Below are positions 1-6,605 of a DNA stretch of 9,871 nucleotides, piece after piece. A model generated the notes under the pieces. That model saw only the letters and a program-made list of their open reading frames with translations, was not told where the DNA came from and searched no databases. Source of the DNA: Pseudomonadota bacterium (GTDB taxonomy: Bacteria > Pseudomonadota > Alphaproteobacteria > Rhodobacterales > Rhodobacteraceae); assembly GCA_022573605.1 (NCBI GenBank), contig JACZTQ010000102.1, forward strand, positions 1 to 9,871. The letters run 5' to 3'. A program made the translations under genes and the position numbers. Position 1 is the first letter of the stretch. Each line of letters begins with the position of its first letter.

Positions 1-40
1 TTACACTCTGTCACGGAACGGCCTCCTTGCCTTCGTATGG

Positions 41-69
41 TTGAGTCGTCAAAACCCTAATCATACAAG
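41..69 (+). promoter_or_regulatory. Possible sigma70-type promoter in the leader of the ParB-NadC frame
   Basis: TTGAGT at 41-46 and TACAAG at 64-69 are separated by 17 bases. Each matches the sigma70 consensus at four of six positions. The pair lies about 210 bases before the ATG at 279, so the leader would be long. The rest of 1-278 holds no gene I can support; it contains an imperfect palindrome at 73-86 (GAGAAGGCCGTCTC) and a CT-rich stretch at 130-190. No parA and no parS-like site is visible here. The promoter is a weak match and may be chance. Confidence 0.2.
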
Positions 70-266
70 GTCGAGAAGGCCGTCTCTATGCGCAAACCAC
101 CTCACACTCGTGAATTATCCAGGCTAGGGCTCAGCGTTGCTCCTACCTCGCTCCCGGTCGCTCCCGTTAGTTTCCCAGTTGCTCTTGTGGCGAACAGTGC
201 TATCGTGGCTGGATGTACAGGACGGGACACTCCCGTCCGTCTCTCATGCCGATCGCGAAACGCCAC

Positions 267-272
267 GGAGGG
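267..272 (+). promoter_or_regulatory. Shine-Dalgarno site that fixes the ParB start
   Basis: GGAGGG sits six bases before the ATG at 279. It makes this the start rather than the in-frame ATG at 213, which has no such site and would add 22 residues unlike any ParB N-terminus. The protein from 279 begins MPQKRRLGRGLESL, the usual ParB opening. Confidence 0.7.
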
Positions 273-278
273 CCTGAA

Positions 279-1604
279 ATGCCGCAAAAACGACGCCTCG
301 GACGTGGACTTGAATCGCTAGTGGGCGGCGCCATCCTGACCGACGACGCTGGCCCACCGACCAGGCCGCCGTCGGTAGCTGCGGAATCCGTTCCGCTCCC
401 GGAGCCAACGCGACCAAACTCCATCGACACCAGAGTGGTTGATATTGATACACTTGTTCCCAATCCAGAACAACCCCGTGATCGAGTGTCGGCCGACAGC
501 CTTGCCGATCTGGTCGCATCAATTCGGCAAAGCGGCATGCTCCAGCCGGTCGTGGTCCGTCGCGCGGGGAAGCGCTATGAGATCATCGCCGGTGAGCGGC
601 GGTGGAGGGCGGCGAAGGCGGCAGGGTTGTCGGAGATTGCGGTTCTGGTGAGGCAGGCGACCGACAGCGAAATGCTCGAGCTTGCCCTGGTGGAGAACAT
701 TCAGCGGACCGATCTGAACCCGATTGAGCGAGCCCGGGCTTACCAGCGAGGCTGCACCGTGTTTGGCTTTTCCCCGGAGGAGATGGGACGCCGCCTGGGA
801 GAGGATCGAACCACGGTCACGAACTACGTGCGGTTGTTGAGCCTTCCGGAACTGGTGCTGCAATTGGTGCAGGGCAACGAGCTCAGCATGGGCCATGCGC
901 GCTGTCTGCTGGCGTTGGAAGGTGACGCCGCCCGCATCGCCTTCGAACTGGTCGATCCCGCTCTGGAAATCTCCTCGGACAAGGCCGACGGCGACCGCCT
1001 CGCCCCCGGCGACGTGCTGCTGAGCGTCTCCGGCGCGGCCCGCGCCATCCTCGCCGCCGAGCGGGTGGCGCTGAACTTTGCCTGCCGTCTGTCCGGCATC
1101 GCCAGCGCGACCAGGGCCATCGCCGACGCCATCGCCCACACCCGGGCCACCATCGTGTGCACCCGCAAGACCACGCCGGGGCTCCGGGTGTTCGAGAAGC
1201 GCGCGGTGCGCGCGGGCGGCGGCGGCAACCACCGCTGGGGCCTCGACGACGCCATGCTGATCAAGGACAACCACATCGCGGCAGGGGGCGGCATCCGCGT
1301 GCTGGCCCGCGCCCGGGCCCAGGCCGGCCACATGATGAAGATCGAGATCGAGGTCGATACCCTGGACCAACTCGCCGAAGTCCTGGAGGCGGGCGGTGCC
1401 GACAACGTGCTGCTCGACAACATGGGCCCGGAGACCCTGCGCCAGGCGGTGGCGATGAACGCCGGCCGGCTGGCGCTGGAAGCCTCGGGCCGCATCACGC
1501 TGGAGACCGCCCCCGCCATCGCCGAGACCGGGGTCGACTATCTCTCGGCCGGCTGGCTGACCCATTCGGCCGGCATCCTCGATATCGGGCTCGATATCGA
1601 CTGA
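279..1604 (+). CDS. parB-nadC: Chimeric ParB (N-terminal) - NadC (C-terminal) frame
   Basis: This is one 441-residue frame joining two unrelated families. Residues 1-214 are ParB, the CTP-dependent clamp that loads on parS sites near the origin. Visible are the RRLGRGLESL opening, the ParB/Srx domain from residue 53, GERRWRA (105-111), ENIQR plus NPIERA (139-152) and a helix-turn-helix at about 165-190, followed by SMGHARCLLAL. From about residue 215 the sequence is NadC, which makes nicotinate mononucleotide from quinolinate and PRPP. Visible are TRKTTPG (295-301), NHR (317-319), LIKDNH (327-332), IEIEVDTL (from 355) and VLLDNM (377-382). ParB lacks the rest of its DNA-binding region and its dimerisation domain. 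NadC lacks roughly its first 60 residues, the N-terminal sandwich domain. Neither half is likely to work normally. Codon use differs sharply between the halves. The domain calls are firm; whether the join exists in a cell is uncertain. Confidence 0.85.
   Translation: MPQKRRLGRGLESLVGGAILTDDAGPPTRPPSVAAESVPLPEPTRPNSIDTRVVDIDTLVPNPEQPRDRVSADSLADLVASIRQSGMLQPVVVRRAGKRYEIIAGERRWRAAKAAGLSEIAVLVRQATDSEMLELALVENIQRTDLNPIERARAYQRGCTVFGFSPEEMGRRLGEDRTTVTNYVRLLSLPELVLQLVQGNELSMGHARCLLALEGDAARIAFELVDPALEISSDKADGDRLAPGDVLLSVSGAARAILAAERVALNFACRLSGIASATRAIADAIAHTRATIVCTRKTTPGLRVFEKRAVRAGGGGNHRWGLDDAMLIKDNHIAAGGGIRVLARARAQAGHMMKIEIEVDTLDQLAEVLEAGGADNVLLDNMGPETLRQAVAMNAGRLALEASGRITLETAPAIAETGVDYLSAGWLTHSAGILDIGLDID
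915..935 (+). other. Junction of the ParB and NadC segments
   Basis: ParB similarity runs through MGHARCLLALE, ending near 920. NadC similarity starts at about GDAARIAFELVDPALEI, from 921-930. The switch therefore falls within some 20 bases and keeps the reading frame. In related NadC proteins, as I recall them, the same place reads GLDAARIAFELVDP, so a few shared bases (GAC GCC GCC) could have served as microhomology or as an assembly overlap. No transposon end, target duplication or att-like repeat is visible at the join. Confidence 0.65.
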
Positions 1605-1635
1605 TACCGAGTCTCGCTGAGCGAGACTGATACCG
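1599..1635 (+). repeat. Hairpin flanked by 11-base direct repeats just after the NadC stop
   Basis: AGTCTCGCT (1610-1618) and AGCGAGACT (1620-1628) are inverted copies around one base; as RNA the stem would be about 7 pairs with a 5-base loop. The same hairpin is bracketed by direct copies of GACTGATACCG at 1599-1609 and 1625-1635, the first of which includes the TGA stop. No T-run follows, so it is a poor intrinsic terminator by itself. It could be a small duplicated or inserted element. Confidence 0.5.
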
Positions 1636-1662
1636 CCCAGCCACCGCCTTGCCCTTGGCCGG

Positions 1663-1732
1663 GTAGGGTGCGTGCTCGCACGCACCATCGGGGCGCGTCA
1701 CCGCCGAAGGTGCGTGCAAGCACGCACCCTAC
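1663..1732. repeat. Nested inverted repeat, REP/MITE-like
   Basis: Two perfect short palindromes, GGTGCGTGCTCGCACGCACC (1667-1686) and GGTGCGTGCAAGCACGCACC (1709-1728), lie 22 bases apart. They sit inside an outer inverted repeat, GTAGGGTGCGTGCT (1663-1676) with AGCACGCACCCTAC (1719-1732). The whole could fold as two small hairpins or as one long stem. The paired-palindrome layout is typical of REP-type elements mobilised in trans by a RAYT transposase, and I recall similar GGTGCGTGC-type palindromes in other proteobacteria. It has no coding content and may also act as a bidirectional transcription stop between the convergent genes. Confidence 0.7.
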
Positions 1733-1804
1733 GGTTCCTGCTGAAACTCTCAAATCTCATACGTTTTTGATCGCACCAGAAATCACCATTTGTGCACCTG
1801 GCAG

Positions 1805-1822
1805 GGCGGGGTTAACCCCGCC
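1805..1822. repeat. 18-base perfect palindrome
   Basis: GGCGGGGTTAACCCCGCC reads the same on both strands. There is no loop, so it is a poorer RNA hairpin than a two-fold protein site. It lies in the convergent spacer away from any gene start. No function can be assigned. Confidence 0.45.
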
Positions 1823-1907
1823 GCAACCCGCGCCCAAACGACCAAGCTTTCATTAACCATAAAACACTATTTTTCGATTATCGCGTAAAATCAAATGCTT
1901 AACCCCC

Positions 1908-1923
1908 GTTGCACGCGTGCAAC
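1908..1923. repeat. 16-base palindrome downstream of rmuC
   Basis: GTTGCACGCGTGCAAC is a perfect palindrome 19 bases past the rmuC stop on the minus strand. A hairpin here could end or protect the rmuC transcript. On the minus strand it is followed by GGGGGTTAAG rather than a run of T, so it does not meet the usual intrinsic terminator pattern. Confidence 0.4.
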
Positions 1924-1942
1924 CCTCAAATTGCACAGGCTC

Positions 1943-3082
1943 TCAGCCCTCGGGCAGCGCTGCAGCGGGTCTTGGTTCCGCCACCGCCTCCGGCTCCTCG
2001 TCGAACTCGAACACCTCGAGCCGCTCGGCCCGGTTGCCCGCCTTCTCGGCCGAGACCTTGATCTTGCGGATATCCTCGTGGGCCTGTTCGAAATGCCGGT
2101 CCAGATTGCCCACCCGCTCCAGCAGCCGGGCCACATCCTTGGTCAGCAGGCCCATCTCGCGCCGGATCTTGTGCGCCTGGCCCCGCATCCGGGCGTCCTT
2201 CATCACCGCGCGCATGGTGTTCAGGGTCGCCATCGCGGTGGTCGGCGAGACGATCCAGACCCGGGCCTCGAACCCGGCCCGCACCACATCGGCGAAATTG
2301 GCGTGCAGTTCGGCATAGACCGCTTCCGAGGGCAGGAACATCAGCGCCGATTCGGCCGTCTCGCCCTCGATGATGTAGCGCTCGGCGATATGCTTCACAT
2401 GGGTCAGCACCGCCGCCTTCAGCGCCCGCCCCGCCTCCAGCTTCGCCCGCTCGCCCTTGGCGGCGCGCAAGGCCTCGTAGGCTTCCAGCGGGAACTTCGA
2501 GTCGATGACGATCGGCCCCGGCGGCAGCGGCAGGTGGATCAGGCAGTCGGCCCGGCGGCCATTGGAGAGCGTGTACTGGAAGGTATAGGCGTCCGGCGGC
2601 AGGGCGTGGCTGACGATCTCCTGCAACTGGAACTCGCCAAAGGCGCCGCGGGTCTGCTTGTTCGACAGGATGTCCTGGAGCGTCAGCACCTCGCCCGAGA
2701 GTTTCTCGATCTTGGTCTGGGCCTTGTCGATCGCCTCGAGGCGCTGCTGCAACTCGCCCAAGCTGTGCGCCGTGCGGGTGGCGCTGCCGGTCAGCGAGGT
2801 GGCCATCCTGGTCGAAACCTCCTCCAGCCGTTTCTCCATGGTCTGCAACAGCTTGGTCTGGGCCTGGGCCTGGGCGTTGGCGACCTGGGTCAGCCCGCCG
2901 ACAAGCTGCTGCTGGCCTTGGGCCAGCGCCACCACCTGGGCCGCCAGCGGCTCCGCCGCCCGTCCGGCGCGGCGCGCGGCGCCGAGCACCGCGAGCAGCA
3001 GCACGACCACCAGCACCACACCGCCGATCAGCCCCAGCAGCAGCGGGTCGGACCAGTCGAGGCTCATTCCGGAATCCGCCAT
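1943..3082 (-). CDS. rmuC: RmuC family DNA recombination protein
   Basis: RmuC proteins limit DNA inversions at inverted repeats and carry a nuclease-like core; their exact activity is not settled. The 379-residue product has the family layout. There is one membrane segment at about residues 13-34, then a Gln/Glu-rich coiled coil to about 125 (many LQQRLEAIDKAQTK-like heptads). The RmuC core follows, with NKQTRGAFGEFQLQEIV, VIDSKFPLEAYEAL, MFLPSEAVYAE and IVSPTTAMATLNTMR. The tail is acidic and Pro/Ala-rich. I chose the ATG at 3082 because it shares one base with the mutL stop (TGATG), which suggests translational coupling; a second ATG at 3067 is possible. An upstream in-frame extension to 3154 would lie wholly inside mutL and looks unlike the family. 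The gene is intact, and the pairing with mutL suggests a DNA-maintenance transcript. Confidence 0.93.
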   Translation of the reverse strand: MADSGMSLDWSDPLLLGLIGGVVLVVVLLLAVLGAARRAGRAAEPLAAQVVALAQGQQQLVGGLTQVANAQAQAQTKLLQTMEKRLEEVSTRMATSLTGSATRTAHSLGELQQRLEAIDKAQTKIEKLSGEVLTLQDILSNKQTRGAFGEFQLQEIVSHALPPDAYTFQYTLSNGRRADCLIHLPLPPGPIVIDSKFPLEAYEALRAAKGERAKLEAGRALKAAVLTHVKHIAERYIIEGETAESALMFLPSEAVYAELHANFADVVRAGFEARVWIVSPTTAMATLNTMRAVMKDARMRGQAHKIRREMGLLTKDVARLLERVGNLDRHFEQAHEDIRKIKVSAEKAGNRAERLEVFEFDEEPEAVAEPRPAAALPEG

Positions 3083-3711
3083 CAGCGCCGCCCGAACAGC
3101 TTCTCGATCTGCGCCAGCGTCAGGCTGACATAGGTCGGGCGGCCATGGTTGCACTGGCCGGAATGGGGTGTGGCCTCCATCTCGCGCAGCAGCGCGTTCA
3201 TCTCGTCCGCCGTCAGCCGCCGTCCCGAGCGCACCGAGCCGTGGCAGGCCATGCGCGACAGGATCGCCTCGATCCGCGCCTTCAGGGTCTCGCTTTCACC
3301 GAGGTCGGCCAACTCGTCGGCCACATCGCGCACCAGAGCCGCCGGGTCGGCGTGGCCCAGCACCGCCGGAACCTCGCGCACCGCCACCGAGCCACCGCCG
3401 AACGGCTCGACGATCAGGCCCAGTTCGGCCAGTTCCTCCGCCCGCTCCAGCACCCGCGCCGCCGCCTCCGGGCCCAGTTCCACCACCTCGGGGATCAGCA
3501 GCCCCTGGCGCTTGACCCCGTGCTCGGCGATCTGGCGCTTGAGGCGCTCGTAGACCAGGCGCTCATGGGCGGCGTGCTGGTCGACGATCACCATGCCCTG
3601 CCTGGTCTGGGCGATGATGTAGTTCTCGTGCAGCTGCGCCCGGGCGACCCCCAGCGGCAAGTCCTCGGCCTCGTGGTCGTCCGCAACCGGCTCCTCGACC
3701 CGGCCCGACCA
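3082..3711 (-). CDS. mutL: DNA mismatch repair protein MutL, C-terminal part (after a frameshift)
   Basis: This is the second part of mutL, in the -1 frame relative to the first part. It encodes the end of the linker (WSGRVEEPVADD onward), the LPLGVARAQLHENYIIAQ segment and the dimerisation/endonuclease domain. DQHAAHERLVYE (from 3583 down) fits the DQHA(X)2E(X)4E metal-binding motif of MutL proteins that nick DNA, which E. coli MutL lacks. ACHGSVRSG and QCNHGRPT near the end are the other conserved endonuclease-domain motifs. The natural C-terminus (IEKLFGRR) is present. No start with a good ribosome site lies at the head of this part; the open frame runs back to 3819 only as an overlap with the first part. 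Both parts look well conserved, so the break is recent, a sequencing error, or a programmed shift. Confidence 0.88.
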   Translation of the reverse strand, partial: WSGRVEEPVADDHEAEDLPLGVARAQLHENYIIAQTRQGMVIVDQHAAHERLVYERLKRQIAEHGVKRQGLLIPEVVELGPEAAARVLERAEELAELGLIVEPFGGGSVAVREVPAVLGHADPAALVRDVADELADLGESETLKARIEAILSRMACHGSVRSGRRLTADEMNALLREMEATPHSGQCNHGRPTYVSLTLAQIEKLFGRR

Positions 3712-4967
<1,256 letters not shown>

Positions 4968-5071
4968 ACCACTAGGGATAGCATGGACCCGAGCGATTCT
5001 GGAAGGGGGGAATCAGACCAGCGTTCACCGCTGCGCCCTGTCTCGCCGCCGCGCCCATCGGCACTGCCGCT

Positions 5072-5111
5072 GCCTCCCCCCCATCCCCCCTCCCAAGGGG
5101 AGTGGGGAGGC
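5072..5111. repeat. C/G-run inverted repeat upstream of mutL
   Basis: GCCTCCCC (5072-5079) pairs with GGGGAGGC (5104-5111), with a possible inner CCCC/GGGG pairing around TCCCAA (5087-5100). A related copy of the C-rich arm recurs at 5131-5144. Such C-run/G-run palindromes are common between genes in alphaproteobacteria. With the two hairpins at 5165-5180 and 5214-5233 it fills most of the 297-base gap between the M16 partner gene and mutL; no gene is visible in that gap. Confidence 0.5.
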
Positions 5112-5164
5112 GCTTCCCCCGCCGATTTCGCCCCCCACTCCCTCTGGGCTTCGCAGGGGACCGT

Positions 5165-5180
5165 GGCCGCAGATGCGGCC
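5165..5180. repeat. Short GC hairpin
   Basis: GGCCGC (5165-5170) and GCGGCC (5175-5180) flank the loop AGAT. It is one of three hairpin-forming repeats in the gap between the M16 partner gene and mutL. There is no T-run on either side. Confidence 0.4.
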
Positions 5181-5213
5181 GCGTAAGCCCCGGAGAAGGG
5201 GTCGGGGGGGAGG

Positions 5214-5233
5214 CGCGCGGCGCCAGCCGCGCG
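5214..5233 (-). terminator. Possible GC-stem terminator after the M16 pair
   Basis: CGCGCGGC (5214-5221) and GCCGCGCG (5226-5233) form an 8-pair stem around GCCA, about 32 bases past the stop of the M16 partner gene. On the minus strand it is followed by CCTCCCCCCC rather than T residues. It could stop or stabilise the transcript, but it does not meet the standard intrinsic terminator form. Confidence 0.35.
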
Positions 5234-5264
5234 TCCCGGCGGGGCCGGAATCAGGGCGCCCGCG

Positions 5265-6605
5265 TCACAACCCCTCCGGCTCGCCGACCACCACGATCGA
5301 CAGGCTCTCGGGCTGCAACAGCCGCGCCGCCACCCGCTTCACGTCCGCCAGCGTCACCGCCTCGATCAGGCCGTTGCGCCGCTCGAGGTAATCGATGCCG
5401 AGATTCTCCCGCTGGATGAAAACCAGGTAGCTGGCGATCTTGGCGTTGGAATCGAACCGCAACGCAAACGCCCCGGTCAGATAGCGCTTGGCGCGGTCGA
5501 GCTCCCCGGCGGTGATCCCGCCGGTCGCCATCTTTGCCCATTCCGCCCTGATCACCTCCAGGCTCTCGGCCATGCGCTCGTTGGCGCTCTGCACCCCGCC
5601 GAGATAGAGCGCGGCCTCGTCGCGGGCCGAGAGATAGGAGTAGACGCTGTAGGCAAGCCCGCGTTTCTCGCGCACCTCGACCATCAGCCGCGAGGCGAAG
5701 CCGCCCCCGCCGAGGACGTAGTTCATCACATAGGCGGCAATGAAATCGGGGTCCTCGCGCGCCAGTCCGGCGTGCCCGAACACCGCCGCCGACTGCGGCA
5801 CGGCCAGTTCGATCACCCGCAGGCCCGGCGGCGGTGTGTCGCCGGTCCGCTCGCGAACCAGCACCGCGCCCTGCTCCAGCCCGGCCAGAAGGGTATCGAC
5901 CATGCGCCCGGCCCGCTCCGCGTCGATGGCGCCGACCACGGCGATGCGCGCATTGGCCCGGGTCAGCAGCCGGGCCCGGGCCGCGACCAGATCGTCCCGG
6001 GTGATCGCGGCCACGCTCTCGGCGGTGCCGCGCCTGGGCCGGCCGTAGGGGTGGTCCGGGAAGGCGCCGGCGTACCAGGCTTCGGCGGCGACTTTGTCCG
6101 GCTCGGTCCCGGACTCGGCGATGATCGAGAGCAGTTGTGCCCGGATCCGCCCCACCGGCTCGGGATCGAAGCGGGGCGAGGCCAGCGCCGTCGCCAGCAG
6201 CGCCACGCTCGGCTCCAGGGTCTCGACCAGCATCCGGGCGCTGATCTCCATCGAGTCGCTCCCGGCGGAAAATCCGAACCGGGCCGAGACCTGGTCGCGC
6301 GCCTTGGCGAAGCCCACCGCGTCGAGATCGCCGGCCCCCTCGTCGATCAGCCCGGCCATCATGTTGGCCAGCCCGCCGCGGCCCTCGGGGTCGAGCCGGG
6401 CGCCGCCGGCGAAACTGATCTCCAGCGCGACGATCGGGATCGAGGGCTCCTCGACGAGCCAGAACACCGCCCCTGCGGGGCTCCGCAGCCCCTGGATTTC
6501 CAGCGCCCCGGCGGGCGCCGCGGCCAGCAGCGCCAGCCCGGCAAACCCGGCAAACCCGGCAAACCCGGCAAACCGGGGGCGAACCCGCGCCATCATGCCC
6601 ATCAT
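5265..6605 (-). CDS. Exported M16 family peptidase-like protein, non-catalytic partner
   Basis: This 446-residue protein has the M16 (insulinase/processing peptidase) fold but no HxxEH zinc site; the matching stretch reads GGLANMMAGLIDEG. It keeps the Arg/Tyr signature of the C-terminal half (EVREKRGLAYSVYSYL, preceded by LGGGGFASRL), which in heterodimeric M16 enzymes binds substrate from the partner subunit. A signal peptide covers about residues 1-34 (cut near APAGA|LE), so it should act in the periplasm or at the membrane. Its hydrophobic core is four FAG units coded by a 9-base tandem repeat. It overlaps the upstream M16 gene by four bases (ATGA), and GGAGGAGG at 6610-6617 serves as ribosome site; the ATG at 6605 or 6602 is the likely start. 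The overlap supports a catalytic plus non-catalytic pair. The natural substrate is unknown. Confidence 0.9.
   Translation of the reverse strand: MMGMMARVRPRFAGFAGFAGFAGLALLAAAPAGALEIQGLRSPAGAVFWLVEEPSIPIVALEISFAGGARLDPEGRGGLANMMAGLIDEGAGDLDAVGFAKARDQVSARFGFSAGSDSMEISARMLVETLEPSVALLATALASPRFDPEPVGRIRAQLLSIIAESGTEPDKVAAEAWYAGAFPDHPYGRPRRGTAESVAAITRDDLVAARARLLTRANARIAVVGAIDAERAGRMVDTLLAGLEQGAVLVRERTGDTPPPGLRVIELAVPQSAAVFGHAGLAREDPDFIAAYVMNYVLGGGGFASRLMVEVREKRGLAYSVYSYLSARDEAALYLGGVQSANERMAESLEVIRAEWAKMATGGITAGELDRAKRYLTGAFALRFDSNAKIASYLVFIQRENLGIDYLERRNGLIEAVTLADVKRVAARLLQPESLSIVVVGEPEGL
6537..6572 (-). repeat. Four perfect 9-base tandem repeats inside a signal peptide
   Basis: CCCGGCAAA is repeated four times head to tail on the plus strand, with degenerate edges. 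On the minus strand it encodes repeated Phe-Ala-Gly in the hydrophobic core of the signal peptide of the non-catalytic M16 protein. As each unit is three codons, gain or loss of units would change signal length but not the frame. Confidence 0.9.

Larger units (their letters stand above)
1605..1942. other. Gene-free convergent spacer with several palindromes
   Basis: These 338 bases lie between two genes that point toward each other, so no promoter is expected. There is no credible coding frame. The stretch from about 1740 to 1900 is clearly more AT-rich than the flanking genes. It holds a stop-proximal hairpin (1599-1635), a nested inverted repeat (1663-1732), an 18-base palindrome (1805-1822) and a 16-base palindrome (1908-1923). 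TTAACCAT at 1853-1860 matches a CtrA half-site, but with no gene to regulate here I give it little weight. Confidence 0.6.

Noticed and set aside
1..278. A parS centromere site near the ParB segment
   Set aside because: No sequence close to TGTTTCACGTGAAACA is visible here or elsewhere in the window.
88..321. A 77-residue plus-strand frame with SVAP/PVAP-like repeats before parB
   Set aside because: It runs past the well-supported parB start at 279 in another frame, has no recognisable domain, and its repeats follow from a CT-rich stretch.
519..1688. Minus-strand frame of 389 residues opposite the ParB-NadC gene
   Set aside because: It is Gly/Ala/Arg/His-rich with no domain. Long antisense frames are expected opposite genes whose third positions are nearly all G or C.
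1663..1732. CRISPR-like repeat pair
   Set aside because: There are only two units, each itself a palindrome within an outer inverted repeat, with no further spaced copies and no cas genes.
1853..1860. TTAACCAT as a CtrA binding site
   Set aside because: It is only a half-site, and it lies between convergent genes where no promoter is expected.
1895..3133. Plus-strand frame of 412 residues opposite rmuC
   Set aside because: Low-complexity Leu/Arg/Gln/Gly composition and no motifs; it is the antisense shadow of a clear RmuC.
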